Positions 17,059 through 26,137 of a DNA stretch of 64,000 nt are shown piece after piece; position 1 is the stretch's first letter, and every line of letters starts with the position of its first letter. The notes beneath the pieces were generated by a model, which was given only the letters and a program-made list of their open reading frames with translations, did no database searches and had not been told where the DNA came from. Position numbers and translations under genes: made by a program. This DNA is from Acidobacteriota bacterium. Lineage in GTDB: Bacteria; Acidobacteriota; Terriglobia; Acidiferrales; UBA7541. Location: contig JAJYLB010000005.1 in NCBI GenBank assembly GCA_021788095.1, forward strand, positions 1 through 64,000, given 5' to 3'.

Positions 17059-17767
17059 CTTTGGTCGGCCCTGGCTTGCTGCCGCGGCAGCATGCGCTTC
17101 GTGGAGCCTGCCAACGCGGAGCCAAGCGAATGCCGAGATTGCTTCTCTGGGGCCTCTGGGAGGAGCATCCGAGTGCCTCGCAAGTTACTCGGCCCGCTTT
17201 GACGGGCGACGGCCATACGCTTCAGCTCAGCGGAGTACCCCGGGGGCCGAGCGACTTTCAGGGAGATGCGGGGCGTAATCTCGCTGCGCTGCTCTCGCGA
17301 GAAGGTGTCCACCTCAGGACCATAATGTAAGGCAAACCGTCGCTCGGCGCTACCATTTTGGGAATGGGCGTCCCCGACTCTTCCCGTGCGCGCCCTCCAA
17401 AGCCCGGCTCTGGGGGCGGACGAAGTCCCGCCTGCCCCGGCGCCGGTTTGGGGCCTATGCGGATTGTCGAAACAGGCCCTTGACCGATCCGATGGGTGTG
17501 TTGAAAGCCTAGTACTCGTGTGCTACATTCGCATGTCGGTTTTTCGGCCGCGGATGGAGCGAGTGTAAGCGACTCGAGCGCTTGCCCGTCGAAGAAAGCT
17601 CCAGGGCTGGGGTGAGTCGCGAATTCTCGGAGAGGTTGCGCGTGGAGCGGGCCCGGCAGCGGTCGCGCGCGCCGGCCTCCTTCTCTCCCCTCCCGAAAAG
17701 CGTTTCCCAATCTTCCGCCCGATGCGCCGACGCGGCTTTCCGCCGCCCCGAAGCAGGCAGGTCCTGA
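17059..17767. other. 700-bp intergenic region upstream of mreB
   Basis: No confident gene. A minus-strand frame (17019-17312, starting MDTFSREQRSEITPR) would overlap the nuclease-like gene by 40 nt but has no recognisable similarity. The right part holds the mreB promoter at 17501-17529, leaving an untranslated leader of about 230 nt before the mreB GTG. Confidence 0.4.
17501..17529 (+). promoter_or_regulatory. Probable mreB promoter
   Basis: TTGAAA (17501-17506), a 17-bp spacer and TACATT (17524-17529). It is the best-scoring promoter by eye between the nuclease-like gene and mreB. Confidence 0.5.
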
Positions 17768-18817
<1,050 letters not shown>

Positions 18818-18830
18818 AGACCCCTCCCCC

Positions 18831-19721
18831 ATGCTCGCTCGCTTGCCTCGCCGGCCGCTCGCTTTCTTCTCCGCCGCCCTCGCCGCGCAGCTCCTCTTGC
18901 TCGCCTTCCAGGTCCGCGACCGGAACCATCTCCGGCTGATTCGCGTCTGGACGGCGGCCGCGTTCACTCCCTTCGAAAGCGCCAGCACCGCTTCGATTGG
19001 CGCCCTGGGCCGGCTGTGGTCCGATTACATCGGCCTGCGCGGCGCCGAGCGGCAGAACCTCGAGCTCCGCGCCAAAGTGGACCAGCTCGAACTGAAGGTG
19101 GCCCGGCTGAACGGCCAGGCCGCCGAAGGCGCTCGGCTGGCCACCCTGCTCGGGTTCCGCGAGGCGCACCCGGATTGGTCGCTCCTCGCCGCGCGCGTGG
19201 TTGCCGCCAATCCCGCTCCCGGGGCGAAGGTGATCTACCTCGACCGCGGCGCGCGCGACGGCGTCCGCAGAAACATGGGGGTGATCACGCCCGACGGCGT
19301 GGTGGGAAAGATCCTCGAAGTCTATGGCGATGGCGCGCAGGTGCTCCTCGTCACCGATCGCGAAAGCGGCGTAGGGGCTCTCCTCGCGCCGACCCGCACC
19401 GAGGGCGTGGTCGAAGGGGCCGGCGGCTCGCTCCTCTCCCTCGATTACGTCGCGGGCGACGAAAAAGTAAGCTCGGGAGAGGCCGTACTCACTTCCGGCC
19501 TCGACCAGGTCTTTCCCCCCGACCTGCCCGTGGGCACGGTGATCGAGTCGGGTCCCGGCAGCCCGTTTCGCCATATCGAGTTGCGCCCCGCGGCGCGATT
19601 GGACCGCTTGGAAGATGTGCTGGTGATTCTCACGCGACCCAAACCGCTCGCCCAGGCCGCGGCGCCGATCGATCCTCCCGGCTCACGCCCCTCCCACGCC
19701 AAAGCGAAAGGCCAACCCTGA
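18831..19721 (+). CDS. mreC: Rod-shape-determining protein MreC
   Basis: A 296-residue bitopic protein. A membrane segment lies at residues 8-24 (PLAFFSAALAAQLLLLAF), then a coiled coil (RQNLELRAKVDQLELKVARL) around residues 75-100, then the beta-barrel part (ARVVAANPAPGAKVIYLDRG.RDGV, GVVGKILEV, VLLVTDRESGVGALL). ATG at 18831 lies 13 nt after the mreB stop. The C-terminal 30 residues are proline/alanine/lysine-rich and poorly conserved. It links MreB to the periplasmic cell-wall machinery. Confidence 0.95.
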   Translation: MLARLPRRPLAFFSAALAAQLLLLAFQVRDRNHLRLIRVWTAAAFTPFESASTASIGALGRLWSDYIGLRGAERQNLELRAKVDQLELKVARLNGQAAEGARLATLLGFREAHPDWSLLAARVVAANPAPGAKVIYLDRGARDGVRRNMGVITPDGVVGKILEVYGDGAQVLLVTDRESGVGALLAPTRTEGVVEGAGGSLLSLDYVAGDEKVSSGEAVLTSGLDQVFPPDLPVGTVIESGPGSPFRHIELRPAARLDRLEDVLVILTRPKPLAQAAAPIDPPGSRPSHAKAKGQP

Positions 19722-19820
19722 CGCCGCCTCCCTCGCCCTTGCCGCTCGCTTCTCCTGCCCTTTCCCTTCGCCGCATCGCCGCTGCCGTTCTACAATGCAG
19801 GCTTCGATAGGGCCACGCGG

Positions 19821-20336
19821 ATGGCGCTCCATGCCAGGGACGACAACTTCATCGAGGTGCGCAAGTATCGCGCCGGCTCGACGCTAGTGGCTGCGGCGCT
19901 CGCCCTGCTCTTCGAGGGCGTGCTGCCGAAATACATTCCGCACGCCGAACTCATCGAGCTGCCGCTGCTGGTGACCGTGTATTTTTCGATGGGGCGGCGA
20001 AACCCGGTTACGGCGTTGCTTCTGGGCGCCGGCATCGGTTTGGCGCAAGACGCCATCAGCCATCTGCCCCTGGGCGTTTACGGCATCGCCTTGACCGTGG
20101 TCGGCTACCTGGCGTGTTGGGTCGGCAATCGCATCAATGTGGATATGGCGCTGGGGCGTTTCGGCGTCGTGTTCCTGCTCTACTTTCTCGAACGCGCGGT
20201 TGTCGCTCTGATCCGGAGATTCCTGCTCGAGCAGCCCGTGGCGTCACCCGACGCCTCCTGGCTCATCGCTGCCCTGCTCGCCTCCGCCCTGGCTGTCGTC
20301 CTGTTTCGCCAGCTCGACCGCGTCTCGAAAACCTGA
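19821..20336 (+). CDS. mreD: Rod-shape-determining membrane protein MreD
   Basis: A 171-residue protein with five or six predicted membrane helices: STLVAAALALLFEGVLP, LPLLVTVYFSMG, ALLLGAGIGLAQDAI, YGIALTVVGYLACWVG, GVVFLLYFLERAVVALI and WLIAALLASALAVVL. The motif G.AQDAISHLPLGVYGIA is characteristic of MreD. It lies 99 nt after mreC in the same direction; a TACAAT-like sequence near 19791 could be an internal promoter. No mrdA or rodA gene follows, because a convergent gene begins 2 nt after the stop. Confidence 0.88.
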   Translation: MALHARDDNFIEVRKYRAGSTLVAAALALLFEGVLPKYIPHAELIELPLLVTVYFSMGRRNPVTALLLGAGIGLAQDAISHLPLGVYGIALTVVGYLACWVGNRINVDMALGRFGVVFLLYFLERAVVALIRRFLLEQPVASPDASWLIAALLASALAVVLFRQLDRVSKT

Positions 20337-20337
20337 A

Positions 20338-21030
20338 TCACCGCTTCTGGAGAAAGGAACAGACCCACTGATTCGTCCGCGAATCGAGGAGCACCTGGCT
20401 GGCGAGGTCCGGGCAAGGGTGCTGGGAATCGCTCGAAAGGGTGACGATCGTGTCGCCGGCCTGCCAGGAACTCGCGATCAGCTTGACGGCTGCCGGGTCC
20501 TCGACGACGTAAAGCGAGTAGGCGCCGCGGGGCTCGACGTCGCCGAGATGAATGTCAACTTCCTCTCGGGACATGTAGTGGTCATACGCGTTGTCAATCT
20601 TCGCAATCTTGCCTTCCCCGCCACTCGCGTACGCTGCGCACACCCACTCCTGTTTGGTGTTGTCGAGCAGGACGGCGCCGTTCCCCTGCGGGCACGCGTG
20701 ATCGGCGCCGGGAAGCGCAACCACGGCGGAATCACCCGGCTGCCAACTCGCCGCCGTTATCCGCTGGTTGGGGTCCCGTACCTCGTACTCGGCGGCTCCG
20801 GGCGCGGACGCGAGACTGAGGACGACAACCTCATAGATTCCGCCGAATCGGCGGAAGGCGAGGTTGCTGGTGTTGCTGTTGCCGCCACAGAATCTCGCCG
20901 GAGCGCACTTCACGGATTGCACCCGCAGGCTCGAATTGGCCGCGGCAGGCGAGCGCGGGGCCTGCGCAAAGCAAGTCCCGGCCACCAGCAGAAACGCCAG
21001 CGCCCCGATCGCTCGTCTCGTTCGCATCAT
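20338..21030 (-). CDS. Secreted protein with two SWQxGD/HxCP/WVC repeats, function unknown
   Basis: A 230-residue exported protein with signal peptide MMRTRRAIGALAFLLVAGTCFAQA. The mature part has two copies of a unit of about 60 residues: ASWQPGDSAVVAL..HACP..LLDNT..WVC (around 105-150) and SSWQAGDTIVTLS..HPCP..LLDSRT..WVC (around 180-225). Each unit has a Cys pair, probably a disulfide. The first ATG (21030) has a GAGGGG site upstream; the open frame extends 23 codons further without support. The family is not recognised. It is convergent with mreD and divergent from ada. Confidence 0.75.
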   Translation of the reverse strand: MMRTRRAIGALAFLLVAGTCFAQAPRSPAAANSSLRVQSVKCAPARFCGGNSNTSNLAFRRFGGIYEVVVLSLASAPGAAEYEVRDPNQRITAASWQPGDSAVVALPGADHACPQGNGAVLLDNTKQEWVCAAYASGGEGKIAKIDNAYDHYMSREEVDIHLGDVEPRGAYSLYVVEDPAAVKLIASSWQAGDTIVTLSSDSQHPCPDLASQVLLDSRTNQWVCSFLQKR

Positions 21031-21200
21031 CGCACCCCTCGTCTCGGATTCGGCGGAGCTTAGGCCCCTTTCCATACCACCTCCAGCGCCGACTTGCAAC
21101 CGTTCCCCTGGGCGAGTGTCCGCTGGACGAGCGGTTTGCGCGCGGGAAACGGATAGACCGAAGCCTCCTGAATCGGTTAGTTTGGCGTGGAGGGTAGCTC

Positions 21201-22316
21201 ATGCACAACGAAACCACAGGACGCCGCTCCGACCCTGAAACCGCCCGCCGGCAAGCGGTGGCGCGGCGCGACGCCCGCTTCGACGGCGCGTTTGTGTTCG
21301 GAGTCCGCTCGACGCATATCTATTGCCGCCCTTCGTGCCCCGCTCGCAGGCCGCGGCCCGAGCGCATTCTTTTCTTCGACGCGCCGGAAGCGGCCGAGCG
21401 CGCGGGGTTCCGGCCCTGCCGCCGTTGCCACCCGCGGAATGGCACGAACCCTCTGGGCAAAGCGGCCCAACACATCGCGCGGCTCTGCCGCGAAATCGAT
21501 CGCGCCACCTCCATCGAATCCGCCGGGCCCCTAACCCTCGCGCGACTGGCCCAGGCGGCCGGAATGAGTCCCAGCCGGATCGAGCGGCTGTTTCGAAAAA
21601 CGCTCGGAGTTACCCCGCGCCAATACGCCGACGCCCGCCGGCTGCGCGCCGTGAAAACGCGGCTGCGTTCCGGCTCGAGCGTTACCGAGGCGCTGTATGA
21701 CGCCGGCTACGGGTCGCCCAGCCGCCTCTACGAGCGCGCGCCCGCCCAACTCGGCATGACGCCGCTCGCCTATCGCCGCGGCGGAGCCCGCGCCGACCTG
21801 CGTTACTGCGTCGCTCCCTGCCCGCTCGGCAAGATGCTGGTGGCGGCCACCGGACGCGGCATCGCGGCCCTGTATCTTGGCGATTCGAGCGAGCGGCTGC
21901 GGAGCCTTCTCAAAGGCGAATTTCCGCGTGCGGCCATTCGCGAGGATCGGCGCGGGCTGGGGCGCTGGGTGCGCGCCATCGTCGCCCATCTCCAGGGCAC
22001 ACTCCCGAAACTCGATTTGCCGCTCGACGTCCGCGCCACAGCTTTCGAGCGGCGCGTGTGGCAGGAACTCGTCAGAATCCCTTACGGCGCCACGCGCTCC
22101 TACGCCGAAATCGCTCGCGCCATCGGCCGGCCGAGCGCCGCTCGCGCCGTGGCTCGCGCCTGCGCCAGGAATCCCGCGGCGGTGGTGATTCCCTGTCATC
22201 GCGTGGTGCGCGGCGACGGTCAGCTCTCCGGCTATCGCTGGGGCCGGAACCGCAAGCGCGCCCTGCTCGACCGGGAAAGAAAAGAGAGGGAACAGGCGGC
22301 AGGTCACAGGGTATAG
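21201..22316 (+). CDS. ada: Bifunctional regulator and O6-methylguanine-DNA methyltransferase Ada
   Basis: A 371-residue protein that reverses DNA alkylation and activates its own regulon. An N-terminal zinc/methyl-phosphotriester domain has Cys42, Cys46, Cys73 and Cys76 (YCRPSC and RPCRRC). An AraC-type helix-turn-helix spans about 95-190 (LAQAAGMSPSRIERLFRK..GVTPRQY). The C-terminal methyltransferase carries the active-site motif IPCHRV (Cys332). By analogy with E. coli Ada, methylation of the N-terminal Cys would turn it into an activator. The ATG at 21201 has GGAGGG upstream. The order of domains is standard. Confidence 0.95.
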   Translation: MHNETTGRRSDPETARRQAVARRDARFDGAFVFGVRSTHIYCRPSCPARRPRPERILFFDAPEAAERAGFRPCRRCHPRNGTNPLGKAAQHIARLCREIDRATSIESAGPLTLARLAQAAGMSPSRIERLFRKTLGVTPRQYADARRLRAVKTRLRSGSSVTEALYDAGYGSPSRLYERAPAQLGMTPLAYRRGGARADLRYCVAPCPLGKMLVAATGRGIAALYLGDSSERLRSLLKGEFPRAAIREDRRGLGRWVRAIVAHLQGTLPKLDLPLDVRATAFERRVWQELVRIPYGATRSYAEIARAIGRPSAARAVARACARNPAAVVIPCHRVVRGDGQLSGYRWGRNRKRALLDRERKEREQAAGHRV

Positions 22317-22357
22317 CTATCGGGGAACGGAGCCGTGGACGGCCGCCATTGCCGCAA

Positions 22358-23623
22358 CTATTCGATCACCAGCCGCAGGAATCTTTTCTTACCCACGCGC
22401 AGCGTTGCGCCTCTTAGCTTCTCGAGAGTCACCAGCGCGGCCGGATCGTCAACCCGTTCGCCATTGAGCTCAACGGCTCCTTGGCGGATGAGGCGCTCAG
22501 CCTCGGCCCGCGAGCCCGCCAGATGCCACGCGTAAAGCAAGCGAGCGAGGGGCGCGGCCGCCGTGCCAGCCGTCAGGAAATTTGGCCAATCCCTCTCCTG
22601 GATTCTCTCCTCGGGCACCTCGCTCGGGGTCTGCCGGCTGCGGAAAACTCGCTGGAACTCGTCTCGCGCGGCCACGGCCGCCGCCTCCCCGTGGAAGGTA
22701 GCGACGACGTAGTGGGCGAGTTGGAGCTTGGCTTCCATGGGGTGCAGAACGCCGCTCGCGACTTCGCCTTTCAGGCGAACGATGACCCGCTCGGTGAAGT
22801 CCGTCAGAAGCTCGTAGTAGTTCCACATCAACTCGTCGGAAATCGACATCACCTTGCCGAACATCTCCCCTGGCGGCTCGTGGATGCCGATCGTGTTGCC
22901 GAAACTCTTCGACATCTTCCGCTCGCCGTCGAGCCCCACCAGGATCGGCATGGTGAGAATGGCCTGGCCCGGAAGGCCGTATCCCCGCTGGATATCGCGA
23001 TGCACCAGCAAATTGAACTTCTGCTCGGTGGCGCCCAGCTCGGCGTCGGAGGCGAGCGCCACCGCGTCGTAGGCGGTGAGCAGAGGGTAGAGCAGCTCGT
23101 GCACGGAGATGGGCTGGCCCTTCTCGAGCCGCGACCGGAAGTCCTCCCTCTCGAGCATTCGCGCCAGGCGATAATGCGAGCACAGCCGCACGATCTCCTC
23201 GGCGCTCAGCTTTCCCAGCCATTCGCTGTTGTAGCGTACCTCGGTCTTCTCCCGGTCGAGGATCTGGTAGACCTGGTCGAGGTAGGTCTTCGCGTTCGTC
23301 TCCACTTCCGCCCGCGCGAGCGGCGGCCGCGTCTCCGATTGGCCGGTGGGGTCGCCGATCATCGCCGAGAAATCGCCGATGAGGAAGATGGCGGTGTGGC
23401 CGAGGTCCTGGAAATGCTTCAGCTTGCGCAGCACCACGGTGTGGCCCAGGTGCAGGTCGGGCGCGGTAGGATCGACGCCCAAATAGGCGCGCAGCGGCTT
23501 GCCCGTTTGCGCCGACCGCTCGAGCTTGGCCTTGAGCTCGCCTTGCGGAAGGATCTCCGCCGCGCCTTTCGAGAGGTAGGCCAGTTGCTCGTCTACCGGG
23601 GCGAATTCGCGTTGCGGCGTCAT
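22358..23623 (-). CDS. tyrS: Tyrosyl-tRNA synthetase
   Basis: A 421-residue class I aminoacyl-tRNA synthetase charging tRNA-Tyr. It has the HIGH-type motif HLGHT (around 58-62), the KMSKS loop KMSKSFGNT (around 238-246), and a C-terminal S4 RNA-binding domain (LIRQGAVELNGERVDD) near residue 380. The motif pattern (DPTAPDLHLGHTVVL) matches the TyrRZ subtype. It starts 4 nt after the purN stop, so the two genes are one transcription unit. Confidence 0.96.
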   Translation of the reverse strand: MTPQREFAPVDEQLAYLSKGAAEILPQGELKAKLERSAQTGKPLRAYLGVDPTAPDLHLGHTVVLRKLKHFQDLGHTAIFLIGDFSAMIGDPTGQSETRPPLARAEVETNAKTYLDQVYQILDREKTEVRYNSEWLGKLSAEEIVRLCSHYRLARMLEREDFRSRLEKGQPISVHELLYPLLTAYDAVALASDAELGATEQKFNLLVHRDIQRGYGLPGQAILTMPILVGLDGERKMSKSFGNTIGIHEPPGEMFGKVMSISDELMWNYYELLTDFTERVIVRLKGEVASGVLHPMEAKLQLAHYVVATFHGEAAAVAARDEFQRVFRSRQTPSEVPEERIQERDWPNFLTAGTAAAPLARLLYAWHLAGSRAEAERLIRQGAVELNGERVDDPAALVTLEKLRGATLRVGKKRFLRLVIE

Positions 23624-23627
23624 CGGG

Positions 23628-24248
23628 TCAGCGCCCGGCCGCGTCGCGAATCACGCGCCGGCCTTCGATGCGGTAGCGGCCTTCCAGAACGATACGCACC
23701 GCCTCGGAATAGATTCGATGCTCTTCGGCGAGGATGCGCGCCGCAAGCGTTTCCCCCGTGTCGTCGTCGCGCACCGGAACCACCGCCTGCAGCACGATGG
23801 GGCCGGCATCCAAATTCTCGTCGACGAAATGGACGGTGCAGCCCGAGAATCGCACCCCATGCTCGAGCGCCTGCCGTTGCGCCTCGAGACCGGGGAACGC
23901 CGGCAGAAGCGAAGGATGGATGTTTAGGATGCGCCCGCCGAAATGCTCGACGAAATACGGCGAAAGCAGGCGCATGAAGCCCGCGAGGCAGACCAGGTCG
24001 GTCCGAGCCTCTTCGAGCGCCGCGACCACCAACCGGTCGTACGCCTCGCGTTCCAACCCTTTCGACGGAATCACCCGCGTGGCGAGGCCTCGCGCGCGCG
24101 CCTTCTCGATCCCCGGCGCGCCTTCCCGATTGCTCACCACCAGCGCGATTTCCGTCTCGGGTATGCGCCCCGCGGCCACGCTCTCGGCCAGCGCGTCGAA
24201 ATTCGATCCGCGGCCTGAGAGCAGCACGGCAATGCGTTTCTTCTCCAT
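23628..24248 (-). CDS. purN: Phosphoribosylglycinamide formyltransferase (PurN)
   Basis: A 206-residue enzyme of step 3 of purine synthesis, using 10-formyl-tetrahydrofolate. Motifs: LLSGRGSNFDAL (phosphate binding), AGFMRLLSP, ILNIHPSLLPAFPG with catalytic Asn and His, and VHFVDENLDAGPI with the catalytic Asp. ATG at 24248 is preferred over an in-frame TTG 12 nt upstream. The usual neighbour purM lies about 1.9 kb away, beyond two pseudogenes and a toxin-antitoxin pair. Confidence 0.95.
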   Translation of the reverse strand: MEKKRIAVLLSGRGSNFDALAESVAAGRIPETEIALVVSNREGAPGIEKARARGLATRVIPSKGLEREAYDRLVVAALEEARTDLVCLAGFMRLLSPYFVEHFGGRILNIHPSLLPAFPGLEAQRQALEHGVRFSGCTVHFVDENLDAGPIVLQAVVPVRDDDTGETLAARILAEEHRIYSEAVRIVLEGRYRIEGRRVIRDAAGR

Positions 24249-24300
24249 GCGAGTGGCCAAGGTAGCATAAGGAACCCGCCGGGCAAAAGACGAATGCTCT

Positions 24301-24335
24301 CACGCCAAGGCGCTAAGGCGCAAAGCCCGCAAAGT
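24301..24335. repeat. Dispersed repeat (CCAAGGCGC..AAGGCGCAAAG)
   Basis: A short repeat of the type CACGCCAAGGCGCTAAGGCG followed by CAAAGCCCGCAAAG. It is related in style to the CTCTGCGGTGAGG repeats at 37231, 40351 and 43387. Confidence 0.5.
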
Positions 24336-24377
24336 GCCCCGGCGCTCTCCAGCGAGTCTCGGCCGGATCGGGCTCGA

Positions 24378-24536
24378 AGCCTCGCCTTCGCGCTCACCTT
24401 CACCCCGACGAGCGTGACCGCCGCCCGGTCGAACGGCAAGCTCCAGACCATGAAGGGAAAATACGTCACCCTCTGGGGCAAGCAGCCGGGCGGCTCCTGG
24501 AAGGCCGTGGTGGACGCGCCCACCACCACGCCGTAG
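24378..24536 (+). pseudogene. C-terminal remnant of a SnoaL/DUF4440-like protein
   Basis: The frame encodes FALTFTPTSVTAARSNGKL and then MKGKYVTLWGKQPGGSWKAV, which resembles the last strands of DUF4440/NTF2-like proteins (G.Y.T.W.KQPDGSWK). No N-terminal part or start codon is present; upstream sequence is a dispersed repeat. It is therefore a fragment of a gene of which about 50 codons survive. Confidence 0.55.
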
Positions 24537-24555
24537 GCAGAGTGCGGATCGGCGA

Positions 24556-25037
24556 TCAGATGGTGAGAACGGCGCGGAAGCGGGCCTTGCCCTGCGCCAC
24601 GCGTTCGTAGGCCTTCGGCGCCTCCGCGAGCGGATACGTCTCGACGATCGTCTTCACTTTCCCTTGCGCCACGAAATCCAGCGCCTCGTATAAGTACTCG
24701 GGGCCGTTTCGCTGGCTGCCAACGATTCGAATGCGTTTCGAGATGAGCCGGCCGTCAGGCCGCAACCCTTGTATGCTGTCTTCCATCGCCTTGGTCGAAT
24801 TCGAGGTGCTGAGGATTACATCCTCGCCCCCGGCTGCGGCCAGGCCCTTTCCATCGCGAACGATTTCGTCGGCGCCATGCTCGCGGATCATCTTGTCTTT
24901 GTCGGGTGAATTCGAAACGGCGATGGTGTCGAACCCCGCGGCCTTCGCGTAAGCACTTGATTCGGTCCGGGCCGGGGTTGCGGAACGTTCTTGACTCCCC
25001 GCGAACTGCTCACTGCGGGAACGACGGCAGCTTGCAT
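24556..25037 (-). pseudogene. Zinc alcohol dehydrogenase with large internal deletion
   Basis: The reading starts at 25037 (MQAAVVPAVSSSRGVKNV, then PGPNQVL), the usual N-terminus of AdhA/AdhP-like alcohol dehydrogenases, with a GGAGGG ribosome-binding site. At about 24955 it jumps in another frame to AYAKAAGFDTIAVSNSPDK and the C-terminal NAD-binding half, ending at 24556. About 150 residues, including the zinc ligands and the GxGxxG loop, are missing and the frame is broken. The protein cannot work as a dehydrogenase. Confidence 0.8.
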
Positions 25038-25514
25038 AAAAGTCCCTCCCGCCTCGATTCCATTATTTGATGCGAAAGCCCTCGGCGTCGGTGCAGGATG
25101 GGCCATGCTCGCCAAATGGGTGCCGGGGTTGAGGATAGCGGACGTGAAGTCGGCGAAGCGGAAACGATCGCGGAGTCGGCCCCCGGCAGGCCTCCGACCC
25201 GTTGCGCTCGGAAATATTAGGCGCCGTCTGTAGGGGTGGGCTCCAAACCCGTTCCTACACGCGCCCTGATTTCGGCCCTGGCCACCCCCGCACCTGAACC
25301 GTCTGTAGGGGCAGGCCTTGTGCCTGCCCTTGGACCCTCGGCGAGAATCGCCCGCCCCAGCCGCGGCGAGACCCCGCGAGCATTGCGGCGCTTTGCTCTC
25401 TGGAATGGTTTTGCCCCCGTGACAAAGTGGCCATGACCCCTTTGACCCCGAAGCCGATTACCGACAGAAGCGCATCGTTTGCCATGGGGGAAAGGACACT
25501 TTAGTATCACTTCT
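25038..25514. other. Intergenic region with dispersed hairpin repeats
   Basis: No gene is seen. Two hairpin repeats are clear: GTAGGGGTGGGCTCC..GTTCCTAC at 25229-25260 and GTAGGGGCAGGC/GCCTGCC at 25304-25328. The latter type recurs at 37107-37130 and 44419-44443. The last 80 nt should carry the promoter of the toxin-antitoxin pair (TTTAGTATCAC just before the ATG). Confidence 0.5.
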
Positions 25515-25772
25515 ATGAAGACCCACATCGTCACCACGCTGAAACGCCAAGCCACCAAAATTCTCGCCCAACTGGCTGAAGACCGGTCCCCGGTTCTCAT
25601 TACGCAGCATGGAATTCCCACAGCTTACCTGGTCGATCTCGCTACTTTCGAAGCCCTTCAGCATCGGCTCCGCATTCTCGAAGGGATCGCGCGCGGGGAA
25701 CGAGCCGTTGAGCAGGGGCGGGTTTCCAGCCATGCCCAGGCAAAACGCCGGTTGAAGCGATGGCTCGAATAA
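25515..25772 (+). CDS. Phd/YefM-family antitoxin
   Basis: An 85-residue type II antitoxin. The N-terminal part has the Phd/YefM fold (IVTTLKRQATKILAQLAEDR, PVLITQHGIPTAYLVDLATF), which would bind the operator. The C-terminal region (residues 50-85, rich in Arg/Glu) would wrap around the toxin. ATG at 25515 is chosen over an upstream in-frame ATG because the conserved region begins there. It overlaps the toxin gene by 13 nt. Such pairs normally repress their own promoter. Confidence 0.88.
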   Translation: MKTHIVTTLKRQATKILAQLAEDRSPVLITQHGIPTAYLVDLATFEALQHRLRILEGIARGERAVEQGRVSSHAQAKRRLKRWLE

Positions 25773-26137
25773 TCTGGGCCGATCCTGCCATTCAGGATTT
25801 GGATGCGATTGCGGATTATATAGCGCTGGACAAACCCGAGGCCGCGCGAAGGCTAGTCAAGGAGGTACTGAGCGCGGTGGACAAGCTGCGGAAATTTCCC
25901 CGAATGGGTTCGTCGCCGGCAGAGCTCAGTGGCTTGCCCTATCGACAACTTGTTGTTCCTCCCTGCCGGGTTCTCTATCGCTTGGAGAAAAATGTCGTCT
26001 ACGTCGTTCATATCCAGCGCGCAGAGCGGCTGGTTCGTAAGGAAGGTTTGGAAATAGTCTCTAGGAGGTTGGCGCGGGGGCTCCCGATTGGCTTTCGCGA
26101 GCGGCGCTGCCTGCTACCGGGCGGAGGCTGCGGTTAG
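25760..26137 (+). CDS. ParE/RelE-family toxin
   Basis: A 125-residue toxin paired with the Phd-type antitoxin. The core is RelE/ParE-like: IIWADPAIQDLDAIADYIA, KLRKFPRMGSSPAEL, YRQLVVPPCRVLYRLE and VVYVVHIQRAERLV. Family members are usually about 95-100 residues. Here about 25 residues follow (RRLARGLPIGFRERRCLLPG), which look non-native and run 24 nt into the convergent purM gene. The target (gyrase or ribosome) cannot be told from the sequence. Confidence 0.85.
   Translation: MARIIWADPAIQDLDAIADYIALDKPEAARRLVKEVLSAVDKLRKFPRMGSSPAELSGLPYRQLVVPPCRVLYRLEKNVVYVVHIQRAERLVRKEGLEIVSRRLARGLPIGFRERRCLLPGGGCG

Noticed and set aside
17019-17312. Possible small gene upstream of and overlapping the DUF3883-type gene
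   Set aside because: Starts MDTFSREQRSEI, but the remainder is Arg/Ser-rich without domain similarity, and there is no clear ribosome-binding site.
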